DNA of 21,189 nt from JANMCE01 sp031410595 (GCA_031410595.1 JANNZM010000124.1:1-21189); one strand, 5' to 3'; numbered from the stretch's first letter, positions 6,654 through 14,777 are shown. Numbers and translations: made by a program. Notes: generated by a model from the sequence alone, not told the origin.

Positions 6654-7030
6654 CCGTGATCGAAGCGGCGGGAGGATTGGTGGAACGCGACGGGCTGGTA
6701 CTGGTTGCCCATCGACCCATGTATGACGATTGGACCCTGCCCAAAGGCAAGCTCAACCGCACCGACGCCGACCTCCAGGCGTGCGCGTTGCGTGAAGTGT
6801 GGGAAGAAACGGGATACCGATGTTCGGTCGGTGGGCCGCCGGTTGTGGTGCAGTACGCCATGGATGCAACCAAGGGCAAGCGGGTCACCTATTGGCGCAT
6901 GACCGTTGTCGACGGAGAATTCGTGCCGAACACCGAGGTGGACGAGGTCCGTTGGCTCGCCCGCAGCGAGGCACTCTTCCTGCTCACCTACGAGCAGGAC
7001 CGCGCGATCCTCAACCAACTTCTACGATAG
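6650..7030 (+). CDS. NUDIX hydrolase, MutT1-like
   Basis: A 126-residue NUDIX-fold pyrophosphohydrolase, overlapping the ppk1 stop by 4 bases. It has the early AAGGLV strand, the RPMYDDWTLPKGKL segment and the REVWEETGY half of the NUDIX box, where the metal-binding Glu pair is present. The spacing between the first Gly and REVxEE is one residue longer than the G-x5-E-x7-RE consensus, and Asp replaces the usual first Glu (GKLNRTDADLQACALRE). The W-R-M and VDEVRWL strands are as in actinobacterial MutT1-type proteins, which clean up oxidised or polyphosphorylated nucleotides. Substrate is not predictable. Actinobacterial MutT1 often carries a C-terminal histidine phosphatase domain, which is absent here. 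Confidence 0.9.
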   Translation: MTVIEAAGGLVERDGLVLVAHRPMYDDWTLPKGKLNRTDADLQACALREVWEETGYRCSVGGPPVVVQYAMDATKGKRVTYWRMTVVDGEFVPNTEVDEVRWLARSEALFLLTYEQDRAILNQLLR

Positions 7031-7034
7031 CGAC

Positions 7035-8405
7035 GTGAGGGAGAACGCGACGAGCGGTTGGCAGCCCCTTCGCACCGAGCCGCCCCTGCCCAAGCGCGAG
7101 CGACGCCTCCTGATTTCGGCCTTCACTCGCCTGGCCCGCACCCACACCGCGGCCGCAGCAGGGGACGCGGCTGTTGCTATTGCCCTGGCCGGATCGCTTT
7201 TCTTCGATATCGGTCCGGGGGAGGCGCGCAGCAAGATTGCGCTGTACCTGGTGTTCACCATGGCTCCCTTCGCGGTGGTCGCGCCGCTGATGGGGCCGCT
7301 GCTCGACCGGCTGCAGGGTGGCCGCCGTTGGATGGTGACCATTGGTGCGCTCCTGCGAGCACTTCTTTGCGCGTCGATGATCCGCCACCTCCAATCGAAC
7401 TGGCTTTTCCCGCAGGCCTTCCTGGTACTGGTGTTGTCCAAGACCTACGCCATCTCCAAAAGTGCGCTCGTTCCTCGGGTAGTGCGCAGCGAAGACGAGT
7501 TGGTGGAGGCCAACGCCAAACTCGGCCTGCTGTCTGGGCTCGGCGGGCTGGCCGTGGCCGCGCCGGCTCTGGCTCTGCGGGCGATCTTCCACAACGGCAA
7601 ACCGGTGTTGGCCTTGGCATCGGCCACGTTCCTGCTTGCGGCGATCTACGGCCTCAAGCTGCCCAGGGAGGCTGTGGCCGAACACCGCATCGAGCCGGAA
7701 GAAAAAGCGATGCTGCGCTCCATCGGCATTGCACTGGCGGCGTCGGCCATGGCGGTCGTGCGCGCCACCGTTGGCTTCCTGTCGTTTCATATGGCGTTCT
7801 GGCTGCGAGAAAAGGGCACGCCGGTCTGGTGGTTCGGTGTAGTGGTCGCAGCTTCGTCCATCGGCGCGTTCGCAGGCAACGCGCTGGCACCCAGGCTGCG
7901 CCAGAGATTGCAGGAAGAGACCATGCTTGCCGGCTGTTTGGGCGGGGTTGCTTTTCTCGGGTTACTGGTGGCCGTTGACGGGTCGAAAGCTGGCGCGGCG
8001 GTGCTGTCTGCTACCGTTGGTGTGGCGGCGTCGGTCGGGCGTCTGGCGTTCGACGCCATCGTGCAGCGAGATGCACCCGAAGCCAACCGGGGTCGCGCCT
8101 TCGCTCGTTTCGAGACGCGTTTTCAGGTGGCCTGGGTGGCCGCTGCCTTCGTGCCCGTCGTCATTCACCTGCCCGCCCGGGTCGGCCTGCTGTGTGTTGG
8201 TCTGTTGGCATCTACTGGTCTGGTGTCGTTCCTGCTCGGTACCCGCGTGGCCCGCGAGCGGGGTCAGCACCGCGTCGGTTTGCTGGCTCGTTCCCGCCGG
8301 GAAATCTCCAAACGGCGCGCGCAGGAGTTGGGTCGATCGGCCAGGCCGAAACGCTCGCACAAAGCAGCGGCCGACCGACCGCCAACATCGCGGCCGAGCC
8401 CCTAG
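7035..8405 (+). CDS. MFS-type membrane transporter
   Basis: A protein of about 456 residues with 10-12 hydrophobic helices in two halves, separated by a charged cytoplasmic loop near residue 210 (KLPREAVAEHRIEPEEKAMLRS). It has a cytoplasmic N-terminus with KRERR and a basic Arg/Lys/Ser/Pro tail after the last helix. The loop between helices 2 and 3 (GPLLDRLQGGRRW) matches the major facilitator signature G-x-x-x-D-R-x-G-R-R. The GTG at 7035 was chosen because it lies 5 nt after the NUDIX stop. Substrate is unknown: drug or metabolite efflux is usual for this shape, but nothing here identifies it. It ends the 4308-8405 run and faces the next minus-strand gene across 22 bp with no obvious terminator. 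Confidence 0.85.
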   Translation: MRENATSGWQPLRTEPPLPKRERRLLISAFTRLARTHTAAAAGDAAVAIALAGSLFFDIGPGEARSKIALYLVFTMAPFAVVAPLMGPLLDRLQGGRRWMVTIGALLRALLCASMIRHLQSNWLFPQAFLVLVLSKTYAISKSALVPRVVRSEDELVEANAKLGLLSGLGGLAVAAPALALRAIFHNGKPVLALASATFLLAAIYGLKLPREAVAEHRIEPEEKAMLRSIGIALAASAMAVVRATVGFLSFHMAFWLREKGTPVWWFGVVVAASSIGAFAGNALAPRLRQRLQEETMLAGCLGGVAFLGLLVAVDGSKAGAAVLSATVGVAASVGRLAFDAIVQRDAPEANRGRAFARFETRFQVAWVAAAFVPVVIHLPARVGLLCVGLLASTGLVSFLLGTRVARERGQHRVGLLARSRREISKRRAQELGRSARPKRSHKAAADRPPTSRPSP

Positions 8406-8427
8406 AAGAAGTCTCGGTCCACGAGCG

Positions 8428-9639
8428 TCAGTCGGGGTCGTCGGTGAGGGAGAGGCGGGCGAGCCAAAGACCGGGGGCGTCGACTTCGGCTGGCGTCGGG
8501 AGGTTCACGGCGGACTGCAGCAGCATCGTCAGGTTCTCGGGCTCGCGCTCGATGACGCCCTTCACGAACGCGGCGCCCCGATCAACCTGAGCGCGCCCGA
8601 TGCGCAGGCCGAGCAGTTGATCGACGAACTGGTCGGAATTGGACGGCTCCAACCGACGACGGCGAACCGCTTCGGATACTGCGCTTCCGGGGCCAATGAG
8701 TCGAGCCGCGGCGAGGTCGACCGCGTGGTCGATGTAGCCGACGATGACTGCCACCAGGGCGTCGAGCCGGGGAACGAGTGCCTGCTGTTCGGGGGTTGTG
8801 GCCGCGCCCAGCAGCAGTTCGGGTCGGCTGAAAACAGCTTGCAACTGTTGCGTTGGGTCGCCGTTGCCGTCCTCGAGATCACCGAGGGCACGAGCTAACG
8901 AATCGGGGTCGGGTCGGAACGTTTTCGCGTACGAGGTGAGCAAGTCGGAGAGGGCTTCTTTGATGTGCGGCACCCTCAACACCGCGTGGCTGGTGAGCTG
9001 ATGCACGCAGACCCACAGCCGCAGGCCTTCTTGATCGAGACTCCAGTCCCGGCCGAACGAATCGATGCGGGCCGACACGACCTGGATCTCATCGGATGTC
9101 GGGCGGGGGATGGGTAAGTCGTAGTCCCCGAAGGATCGTTGCGAGAGGTGACCCACAAGTGAGCCCGCGGCCATGCCGAGCATGACGGGGCTCATCATCG
9201 ACATGAGACCTTGCATCATCGCCGCAGTCGGGTCGGGATCGGTGTCATCGGTGGGCAGTTTGCTGGGATGCAGCGATGTGGCGAGATGCTCGAACAGGGG
9301 CTTGTAGGCATCGAGGGAGTGCTGCGACCACTGCGCCGCGGTGACCGGCAGGAGACGCACGGGGCGGCCGTCGTTGGTGAGCTCAAGCCCGGTGATGTCG
9401 CACACGTGCATGTCGGCCAGTGACGAGAGATGCTCGTAGGAAATTCGTACGGTTGGGTCGATGTTGCCGGTCTCGCCGTCGGTCGCCGCGATCGAGTTGG
9501 CGAACTGGCGGGCCGAGTCCCAGTGCAGCGAACCTTGCGACTGCATCATGCGCGCGAGGTCGCCAAAAAACGGCATCGCGCCGAAGGGATTGCCACCGAA
9601 GGGGTCTCGATCCGGATGTTCGTCGCTCACGCTCAGCAT
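8428..9639 (-). CDS. DUF2342/zincin_2 protein with degenerate metal site
   Basis: A protein of about 403 residues of the actinobacterial zincin_2 (DUF2342, 'zinc-dependent metalloprotease/F420-associated') family. It has the N-terminal FGGNPFGAMPFFGDLARMM motif, a Met/Ala-rich membrane-associating stretch (MQGLMSMMSPVMLGMAAGSLVGHLSQRSFGDYDLP), and the conserved W-V-x-x-H-Q helix. Where the family has HExxHH, this protein reads HQLTSHAVL, so the catalytic Glu is Gln and one ligand His is Ser. It is probably not an active protease. The start could be ATG at 9639 or GTG at 9630. The latter has TACCAT ahead of it. It diverges from the SDR gene across a 48-bp gap. Confidence 0.8.
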   Translation of the reverse strand: MLSVSDEHPDRDPFGGNPFGAMPFFGDLARMMQSQGSLHWDSARQFANSIAATDGETGNIDPTVRISYEHLSSLADMHVCDITGLELTNDGRPVRLLPVTAAQWSQHSLDAYKPLFEHLATSLHPSKLPTDDTDPDPTAAMMQGLMSMMSPVMLGMAAGSLVGHLSQRSFGDYDLPIPRPTSDEIQVVSARIDSFGRDWSLDQEGLRLWVCVHQLTSHAVLRVPHIKEALSDLLTSYAKTFRPDPDSLARALGDLEDGNGDPTQQLQAVFSRPELLLGAATTPEQQALVPRLDALVAVIVGYIDHAVDLAAARLIGPGSAVSEAVRRRRLEPSNSDQFVDQLLGLRIGRAQVDRGAAFVKGVIEREPENLTMLLQSAVNLPTPAEVDAPGLWLARLSLTDDPD

Positions 9640-9676
9640 GGTATGCCCCGGATCGGTCAAGATGTCGGGCGCGAGC

Positions 9677-9682
9677 AGGAGG
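9677..9682 (+). promoter_or_regulatory. Ribosome binding site deciding the SDR start
   Basis: A perfect AGGAGG followed by TGATG. It favours the second of two adjacent in-frame ATG codons, at 9688 (5 nt spacing), over 9685 (2 nt) or 9697 (14 nt). Confidence 0.6.
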
Positions 9683-9687
9683 TGATG

Positions 9688-10731
9688 ATGGCGACGATGA
9701 CGAAACAGCTGGTGTTGGGCGACGTGGTGGTCATCACCGGTGCCCGAAGTGCGCTCGGACAACGTGTCGTGCGTACCCTGTCCAACGACCCCCACGTTTT
9801 CGAAGTCCGTACCATTGACAGCGCCCCGGTGGATGACGACGAGTCGCTCGCGTCTGCGCTGGCCGGTGCAACGGTGCTGATCCACCTCATGTTTGTGGAC
9901 GATACGGAATGGCGACCACGAGGCAGCGAGCGTGACAACGTCGGTGGTGCTCGTCGGCTGCTGTCTTTGGCCACCGAGGTGGATCATGTCGTCGGACTGT
10001 CATCGGCCCTTGTCTATGGCGCATGGCCCAACAACCCTGCCCCGCTCACCGAGGACGCTCCGCTGCGTCCCAACCCCGACTTCGCCTACGCGGTGCAGCG
10101 GGCGCAGATTGAACAATTGCTGGCCGACTGGGTGAACGAGCGGTCTGATCGTACGGCCACCGTGTTGCGGCCGTGCCTCACCCTCAGCCGGGACAACGAC
10201 GGCGGATGGATAGCCCGCTCGCTGGCTGCCGCCGCTGGCGCCCGGCTCGGTGAGGAAGACCCGCCCGCCCAATTCCTCCACATGGACGACCTCGCATCGG
10301 CCATCGATCTCGCCCGTCGCGAACGGCTTGACGGGCCGTACAACGTCGCACCCGATGGCTGGGTGCCGGGTGAAACGGTTCGCGCCCTGGCCGGCGCCCG
10401 ACCCCGTTTGCGACTGCCTGCTCCCGTCGCCGGACGGCTGGCCGAATGGCAGTGGAAGTTTCAGCAGGGACCCGTTCCGCCCGGGCTGTTGCCGTACGCA
10501 TCGTCAACGTGGGTGATAGCGAATGACCGGATGAAGGCGGCCGGTTGGAAGCCGCGCAAGACCAACGAGCAGGCCTACGTGGCTGGCACCGAAGCTCGCT
10601 GGTGGACGCTGCTCACGCCCAAGCGCAAACAGGAACTGGCCCTTGGTGGGCTTATTGGGTTGGGAGCACTGATTGCGCTGGCGAGCTCGTTGTTGTTCCG
10701 ACAGATACTGCGGCGCCGGGCTTCGCGCTGA
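9688..10731 (+). CDS. SDR/NAD-dependent epimerase-like protein with C-terminal membrane helix
   Basis: A protein of about 347 residues. The N-terminal Rossmann motif is VVITGARSALGQRVV (TGxxxxLG, with Ser for the usual middle Gly). Next come the D-S-A-P acidic turn, LIHLMF, the Ser-rich GLSSALVYG strand and Tyr in YAVQRAQIE, where the extended-SDR catalytic pair is Tyr-x3-Arg instead of Tyr-x3-Lys. RPCLTLS and FLHMDDLASAI are typical of atypical extended SDRs. The last 35 residues hold a membrane helix (LALGGLIGLGALIALASSLLF) and an Arg-rich end, so the enzyme is probably anchored to the membrane. Substrate is unknown. Its 3' end overlaps the convergent PDZ protein gene by 80 bp. Confidence 0.88.
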   Translation: MATMTKQLVLGDVVVITGARSALGQRVVRTLSNDPHVFEVRTIDSAPVDDDESLASALAGATVLIHLMFVDDTEWRPRGSERDNVGGARRLLSLATEVDHVVGLSSALVYGAWPNNPAPLTEDAPLRPNPDFAYAVQRAQIEQLLADWVNERSDRTATVLRPCLTLSRDNDGGWIARSLAAAAGARLGEEDPPAQFLHMDDLASAIDLARRERLDGPYNVAPDGWVPGETVRALAGARPRLRLPAPVAGRLAEWQWKFQQGPVPPGLLPYASSTWVIANDRMKAAGWKPRKTNEQAYVAGTEARWWTLLTPKRKQELALGGLIGLGALIALASSLLFRQILRRRASR

Positions 10732-11797
10732 GCGTTATCTTCATGTTGTGGGTCTGACCGGCAGTGATGACCCGCAGCTCCACCGTGTCTTTGGCTGAGT
10801 AGCGGCGCAGGGTGACAGCAAGCGACCACATCGATGTCACGGGCTGACCGTCGATGGCCATCACGACGTCACCCGTCTTCAGCATGTGGTCGGCTGGTGA
10901 GCCGTTGGTGACGTTGTCTACCCGCACTCCTTCTGGTGCATCGATACCACCGATACCAAGCCACGGCATGGCACTGTCGCCGTCATCAGCAGTGGCGCGA
11001 GCCAGTCCGATGGCTACATCGGTTGGAATGGCGATCAGCTGACCGTCGCTCTGTCGGAGTATGCCGAGCGCCACGATTTTCCCGTCCTGCCACAGCACGG
11101 AGTTGGTGGCGTCGAGCGAGCCGGCCGTGCGCACGATAACGACGGGCGTACTCGGTTCGTTGACGTCGTCGAGCTGCACCATGCCGAGGGCGGTAATCTC
11201 GCCTGTGGTCGACCCGTCGGCGGTCATCACCTGCACCGATGCGGCCGCCTTCAGACTCTGGCAGCTGCCGAGTGGCGAGAGTGGAGCGTTGGGCGAACCT
11301 TGCACAACGGCCAATTGACTCTGGGTGGCCTTCTTCACAGGAAGATTGGGGGCGGCGCTATTCGCATCGGCCGGATCGGAAACCGAATGGGCTTTGTTCA
11401 GCCCGGCCAGGCTGGTGACGATGGTGCCGAGCCCGTCCAGCACAAGGGCGGGAACGGAGCGGCGGCCGTTGCCGTCGTCGACGACCAGCGTGTAGAGGTG
11501 CTGAAGCTGCTCGTCGATGGTGGTGACCGGATAGCCGAGTCCGGTGCCCCGCGCCGTTCGGCCATTTTGACGGCCCGAGACCGCAACGGTGGCAACCGTG
11601 GTGGCGATGACGGTCACGACCAGCGCAACACCGAACGACGCTACGAGGGTGCGGAATGGGAATCCGACTGCCGGTTCCGGCTCAAGCGTGGTGACTCTTA
11701 CGTGGATCTCAGACGGATGACGCCATACGCGGTCGGGCGGCGGCCCAGGCGACCACGAGGTCGCTGCATCGTCGTCAAACTCCTCGTCGCCCTCCAC
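10652..11797 (-). CDS. Membrane-anchored PDZ protein, HtrA-like without catalytic triad
   Basis: A protein of about 381 residues with an acidic N-terminus carrying the actinobacterial motif DRVWRHPSE, then one transmembrane helix (TLVASFGVALVVTVIATTVATVAV). A trypsin-fold-like extracytoplasmic part follows, and a C-terminal PDZ domain (WLGIGG...GSPADHMLKTGDVVMAIDGQPV). The HtrA pattern is recognisable (LDGLGTIVTSLAGLNKA, and DATNSVLWQDGKIVALGI where GNSGGPL would be). The catalytic His and Ser motifs are missing, so this looks like a pseudo-protease or sensor. The GTG at 11797 is chosen to avoid overlap with the divergent moaE. No strong ribosome site is seen. The last 27 codons are antisense to the SDR gene. 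Confidence 0.82.
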   Translation of the reverse strand: MEGDEEFDDDAATSWSPGPPPDRVWRHPSEIHVRVTTLEPEPAVGFPFRTLVASFGVALVVTVIATTVATVAVSGRQNGRTARGTGLGYPVTTIDEQLQHLYTLVVDDGNGRRSVPALVLDGLGTIVTSLAGLNKAHSVSDPADANSAAPNLPVKKATQSQLAVVQGSPNAPLSPLGSCQSLKAAASVQVMTADGSTTGEITALGMVQLDDVNEPSTPVVIVRTAGSLDATNSVLWQDGKIVALGILRQSDGQLIAIPTDVAIGLARATADDGDSAMPWLGIGGIDAPEGVRVDNVTNGSPADHMLKTGDVVMAIDGQPVTSMWSLAVTLRRYSAKDTVELRVITAGQTHNMKITLSAKPGAAVSVGTTTSSPAQSVLPTQ

Positions 11798-11869
11798 GAC
11801 GCAGCATCGTACTGCGTGGTTGCGCTCCGTTGTCCGCGCGGCGTTAGCGTTAAGAGGTGGTCGGGTCGC

Positions 11870-11875
11870 TACGAT
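11870..11875 (+). promoter_or_regulatory. Possible -10 box, moaE-mreB-rnb run
   Basis: TACGAT lies 6 nt before the GTG at 11882 in the 84-bp divergent gap with the PDZ gene. No Shine-Dalgarno sequence is present, so a leaderless transcript is likely. The -35 is weak. Confidence 0.35.
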
Positions 11876-11881
11876 GCTTTC

Positions 11882-12379
11882 GTGCAAGTTCCTTCGTCCG
11901 GCGATACCTGGTGCGGTCTCACCTCTGAACCGCTCCCGGTCGGGGCGGTCTACGACTGGTGCGTTCAGCCGAACTGCGGGGCGGTTGTGCTGTTCTCGGG
12001 CACCGTGCGTGATCATGCGGCCGACAGCACCGGCGCGTTCCGTGATGGTGTCGAGCACCTGATCTACGAGGCGTACGACGAGCAGGTGGTTCCGACCTTC
12101 GAAGCTATTGCCGCTGAGGCTCGGACGACGTGGCCCACGCTTGGGCGCATTGTTTTGTTGCACCGCGTCGGCAAGCTCGAGCTCGGGGATTCATCGGTGC
12201 TGGTTGCCGTGTCGTCTCCGCATCGACCAGAGGCATTTGAGGCAGCCCGGTTCGGTATCGATGCGCTGAAGCGCTCGGCCCCGATCTGGAAGCAGGAAAG
12301 CTGGGAAGGCGGACAGGATTGGGGACTTGGTTCCCATGCGATCGAGCCTGTGCGGCCGACCTCGGTGGATGCTCCGTAG
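11882..12379 (+). CDS. moaE: Molybdopterin synthase large subunit MoaE
   Basis: A 165-residue protein. MoaE dimerises, binds two MoaD small subunits and transfers their thiocarboxylate sulfur onto cyclic pyranopterin monophosphate to make molybdopterin. Signatures are GAVVLFSGTVRDHA, LIYEAYDEQVVP, RIVLLHRVGKLELGDSSVLV, VSSPHRPEAFEAARFGID and LKRSAPIWKQE, with the conserved Lys residues of the active site. The family is usually 140-155 residues, and the extra length is in the variable N- and C-termini. GTG at 11882 is the best start, with TACGAT just upstream. No other molybdenum cofactor genes are in the window. Its TAG overlaps the GTG of mreB by one base (TAGTG). Confidence 0.93.
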   Translation: MQVPSSGDTWCGLTSEPLPVGAVYDWCVQPNCGAVVLFSGTVRDHAADSTGAFRDGVEHLIYEAYDEQVVPTFEAIAAEARTTWPTLGRIVLLHRVGKLELGDSSVLVAVSSPHRPEAFEAARFGIDALKRSAPIWKQESWEGGQDWGLGSHAIEPVRPTSVDAP

Positions 12380-13383
12380 TGGCTCGGGATCTGGCGATTG
12401 ACCTAGGGACGGCAAACACGCTGGTGTACGCCAAGGGACGCGGCATCGTGCTGAACGAGCCGTCGGTTATCGCGCTCAACAGTCAGAGCGGAGAAGTGCT
12501 CGCCACTGGCCACGAAGCCTGGCAGATGATCGGTCGCACGCCGGGTTACATCGTGGCGGTGCGTCCGTTGCGCGGCGGCGCCATCACCGACTTCGACGTC
12601 ACGGAGAAAATGATTCGGTTGCTTTTGCAACGAGTGGGAGTGTCCCGCTTCAACCGGCCACGTGTCGTCATCTGTGTACCGTCGGCCATCACCGAGGTAG
12701 AAAAGCGCGCCGTCACCGAAGCGGCGCGGCGAGCGGGTGCGGCTGATCCGCAGCTCATCGAGCAGCCCATGGCCGCGGCCATAGGTGCCGGGCTCCCGAT
12801 CGAAGAGCCCATCGGCAACATGGTCATAGATATTGGTGGTGGCACCAGTGAAACCGCGTGCATTTCGCTTGGCGGCATTGTGGCGCTCGAAGCGGTGCGC
12901 GTCGGTTCCTTCGATATCGACTCGGCCATCCAATCATTTGTGCGTCGCGAATACGGCATTGCCATTGGCGAGCGCACGGCTGAGGAGATCAAGGTTGCGA
13001 TCGGCTCGGCCGACCCGACGCCTGATGAGACCTACGCCGAGGTGCGCGGGCGTGACCTCATGACGGGCCTGCCGAAGACGGTCACGCTCACCCCGCTTGA
13101 GGTTCGAGAAGCGATCGAGGAAGTCGTCGTCGCGATTGTCGATTCCGTCGTTCGTTGTCTGTCGAAAGCGCCCCCTGAATTGTCGCAGGACTTTCTGCTT
13201 CGCGGCATCAACTTGGTCGGTGGCGGCGGCATGCTGCGCGGCCTCGACACCCGTCTGGAACGAGAGACCCGGGTGCCGGTGCGCATTGTGGAAGCACCGC
13301 TCGAATCGGTCGTGCTCGGTGCCGGTCACTGCATCGAAAACTGGGACGCCCTGAAGGGCATGTTCATGGGTGCCCGCCGCTAG
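12379..13383 (+). CDS. mreB: Rod shape-determining actin homologue MreB
   Basis: A 334-residue bacterial actin that polymerises in an ATP-dependent manner under the membrane and guides lateral wall synthesis. Nucleotide-binding motifs are in order: phosphate 1 DLGTANTLVYAKG (residues 8-20), the connect-1 region around RRAGAADPQLIEQPMAAAIGAGLPI, phosphate 2 DIGGGTSETACIS, and the adenosine motif GGGGMLRGLDTRL. The length is normal. The start is GTG at 12379, sharing the last base of the moaE stop. The stop overlaps the next GTG in the same way. MreC, MreD, PBP2 and RodA are not adjacent, which is unusual for mreB. The moaE and rnb neighbours make this a housekeeping chain without an obvious common function. 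Confidence 0.95.
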   Translation: MARDLAIDLGTANTLVYAKGRGIVLNEPSVIALNSQSGEVLATGHEAWQMIGRTPGYIVAVRPLRGGAITDFDVTEKMIRLLLQRVGVSRFNRPRVVICVPSAITEVEKRAVTEAARRAGAADPQLIEQPMAAAIGAGLPIEEPIGNMVIDIGGGTSETACISLGGIVALEAVRVGSFDIDSAIQSFVRREYGIAIGERTAEEIKVAIGSADPTPDETYAEVRGRDLMTGLPKTVTLTPLEVREAIEEVVVAIVDSVVRCLSKAPPELSQDFLLRGINLVGGGGMLRGLDTRLERETRVPVRIVEAPLESVVLGAGHCIENWDALKGMFMGARR

Positions 13384-14777
13384 TGCGAGCTGACGACAAG
13401 GCCACGGCGTTACTCAAGGCAGGACTGGACTTGCTGCGGACGCAATACGCGATCCCAGCCGCATTCCCGCCCGATGTGCTGGAGGCAGCCGAAAAGGCTG
13501 CGGCCCGCCCGGTCACGACCGAGGGTCGCCGGGACGCTCGTGACTTGCCGATGGCGACGCTTGATCCGGCCTCCAGTATCGACCTCGACCAGGCATTCTC
13601 AATCGCAGCCGAAGGCGACGTGCTGGTGCTTTCGTATGCCATTGCCGACGTCGGTTTCTTCGTAGACCGTGGCGGTGTGATCGAGGCCGAAGCGTGGAAG
13701 CGCGGTTCCACGGTGTACCTGCCCGACGGCCGCACGCCGCAGTATCCACCTGTGCTGTGTGAGAACGCGGCCAGCCTGCTGCCGAACGTCGATCGGCCCT
13801 GCATCCTGCTTACTGTGTTGGTGGCCCCCGACGGAGGCTCCTCGCTGCGAAAAGCCGAATGGGCCGTGATCCGCAGCCGGGCCAAGCTCGCCTACGAGAC
13901 GGCCACCACGGCCGAGTACGGAGCCTTGTTACCGGAGTTGTTCCGTCGCATCCACGAAGCCGAGGACAAGCGTGGCGCGTCACGCATCGACTTCCCGGAG
14001 CAGGACGTGGAAACCGACGCGACCGCACCCGGCGGCTTGCGTCTGGTCGCCCGTGATCGCAAAGCGAGCGAGGACCAGAACTCGGGCATGTCCTTGGCCG
14101 CAAACCTTGCGGTTGCCCGGGCCATGCTGGATGCCCATACCGGTCTGTTCCGTACCATGGAAGAACCGAACGACGGCGCCATCGGTGCGCTGCATCACGC
14201 CGCACGTGCGCTGGGAATCGAATGGAAGAAGGGCGAGACGCTTCGGCAGTTGAACCGCACGCTGGATCCGAAGAACCCGAAGCACGTCGCCTTCTTGCTT
14301 CAGGCTCGCCGTGCCGGTGGAGGAGCGACGTACAGCGTGTTTGATGCCGCCAAGAAACCGTGGCACGCGGCCATCGCCGACTCGTACGCGCACGCCACTG
14401 CGCCGCTTCGTCGGTTGGCCGACCGCTATGTGCTCGACCTCGTGGTAGCCCTCACGTCGGGCCTCGCACCCAACACGGCCGAGCTTGCGACGCTCGCTCA
14501 GTTGCCGGCCGTCATGGAGCGAGCCGAATCGGTCGGCCACAAGCTTGACCGCGCTGCCATCGACCTGGTGGAGGCCGTAGCGCTGGTTGATCGGGTGGGC
14601 GAGGTGTTCGACGCGGTCGTGACGTCAGTCGAGCGCGGCGTCGCAGCCATCCAGCTCGCCGACCCGCCGGTGTGGGCAAAGGTGCCCGCCCCGAACGCCG
14701 AGCCGGGTGACGCCGTGCGCGTCACGCTGGTATCGAGCGACCCTGCCGCCCATCAGATCCGGTTCGAACTCGCCTGA
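13383..14777 (+). CDS. RNB-domain ribonuclease (RNase II/R family), short form
   Basis: A 464-residue 3'-5' exoribonuclease-like protein, starting with a GTG that overlaps the mreB stop by one base (TAGTG). The RNB core begins with TLDPASSIDLDQAF. Three of the four conserved Asp residues of the catalytic site (D-x5-D-x-D-D) are present, and the fourth is Gln. Later come RGSTVYLPDGRTPQYPP, EDQNSGMSLAANLAVA and YAHATAPLRRLADRY with the paired Arg. E. coli RNase II has cold-shock domains before and an S1 domain after this core. Here both flanks are too short for the usual cold-shock pair. The short C-terminal VFDAVVTSVERGVAAIQLADP resembles a small S1-like barrel. Actinobacterial RNB proteins of this size are common. 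Substrate is not predictable. Confidence 0.9.
   Translation: MRADDKATALLKAGLDLLRTQYAIPAAFPPDVLEAAEKAAARPVTTEGRRDARDLPMATLDPASSIDLDQAFSIAAEGDVLVLSYAIADVGFFVDRGGVIEAEAWKRGSTVYLPDGRTPQYPPVLCENAASLLPNVDRPCILLTVLVAPDGGSSLRKAEWAVIRSRAKLAYETATTAEYGALLPELFRRIHEAEDKRGASRIDFPEQDVETDATAPGGLRLVARDRKASEDQNSGMSLAANLAVARAMLDAHTGLFRTMEEPNDGAIGALHHAARALGIEWKKGETLRQLNRTLDPKNPKHVAFLLQARRAGGGATYSVFDAAKKPWHAAIADSYAHATAPLRRLADRYVLDLVVALTSGLAPNTAELATLAQLPAVMERAESVGHKLDRAAIDLVEAVALVDRVGEVFDAVVTSVERGVAAIQLADPPVWAKVPAPNAEPGDAVRVTLVSSDPAAHQIRFELA

Noticed and set aside
7011..7790. Minus-strand frame opposite the MFS gene (259 codons).
   Set aside because: No recognisable domain. The membrane helices on the plus strand explain the region.
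11300..11881. Long upstream extension of the moaE frame.
   Set aside because: It lies antisense to the PDZ protein gene and has no MoaE similarity. The family start fits GTG 11882.
11798..12163. N-terminal extension of the PDZ protein frame into moaE.
   Set aside because: It would overlap moaE antisense, and the DRVWRHPSE region starts properly after GTG 11797.
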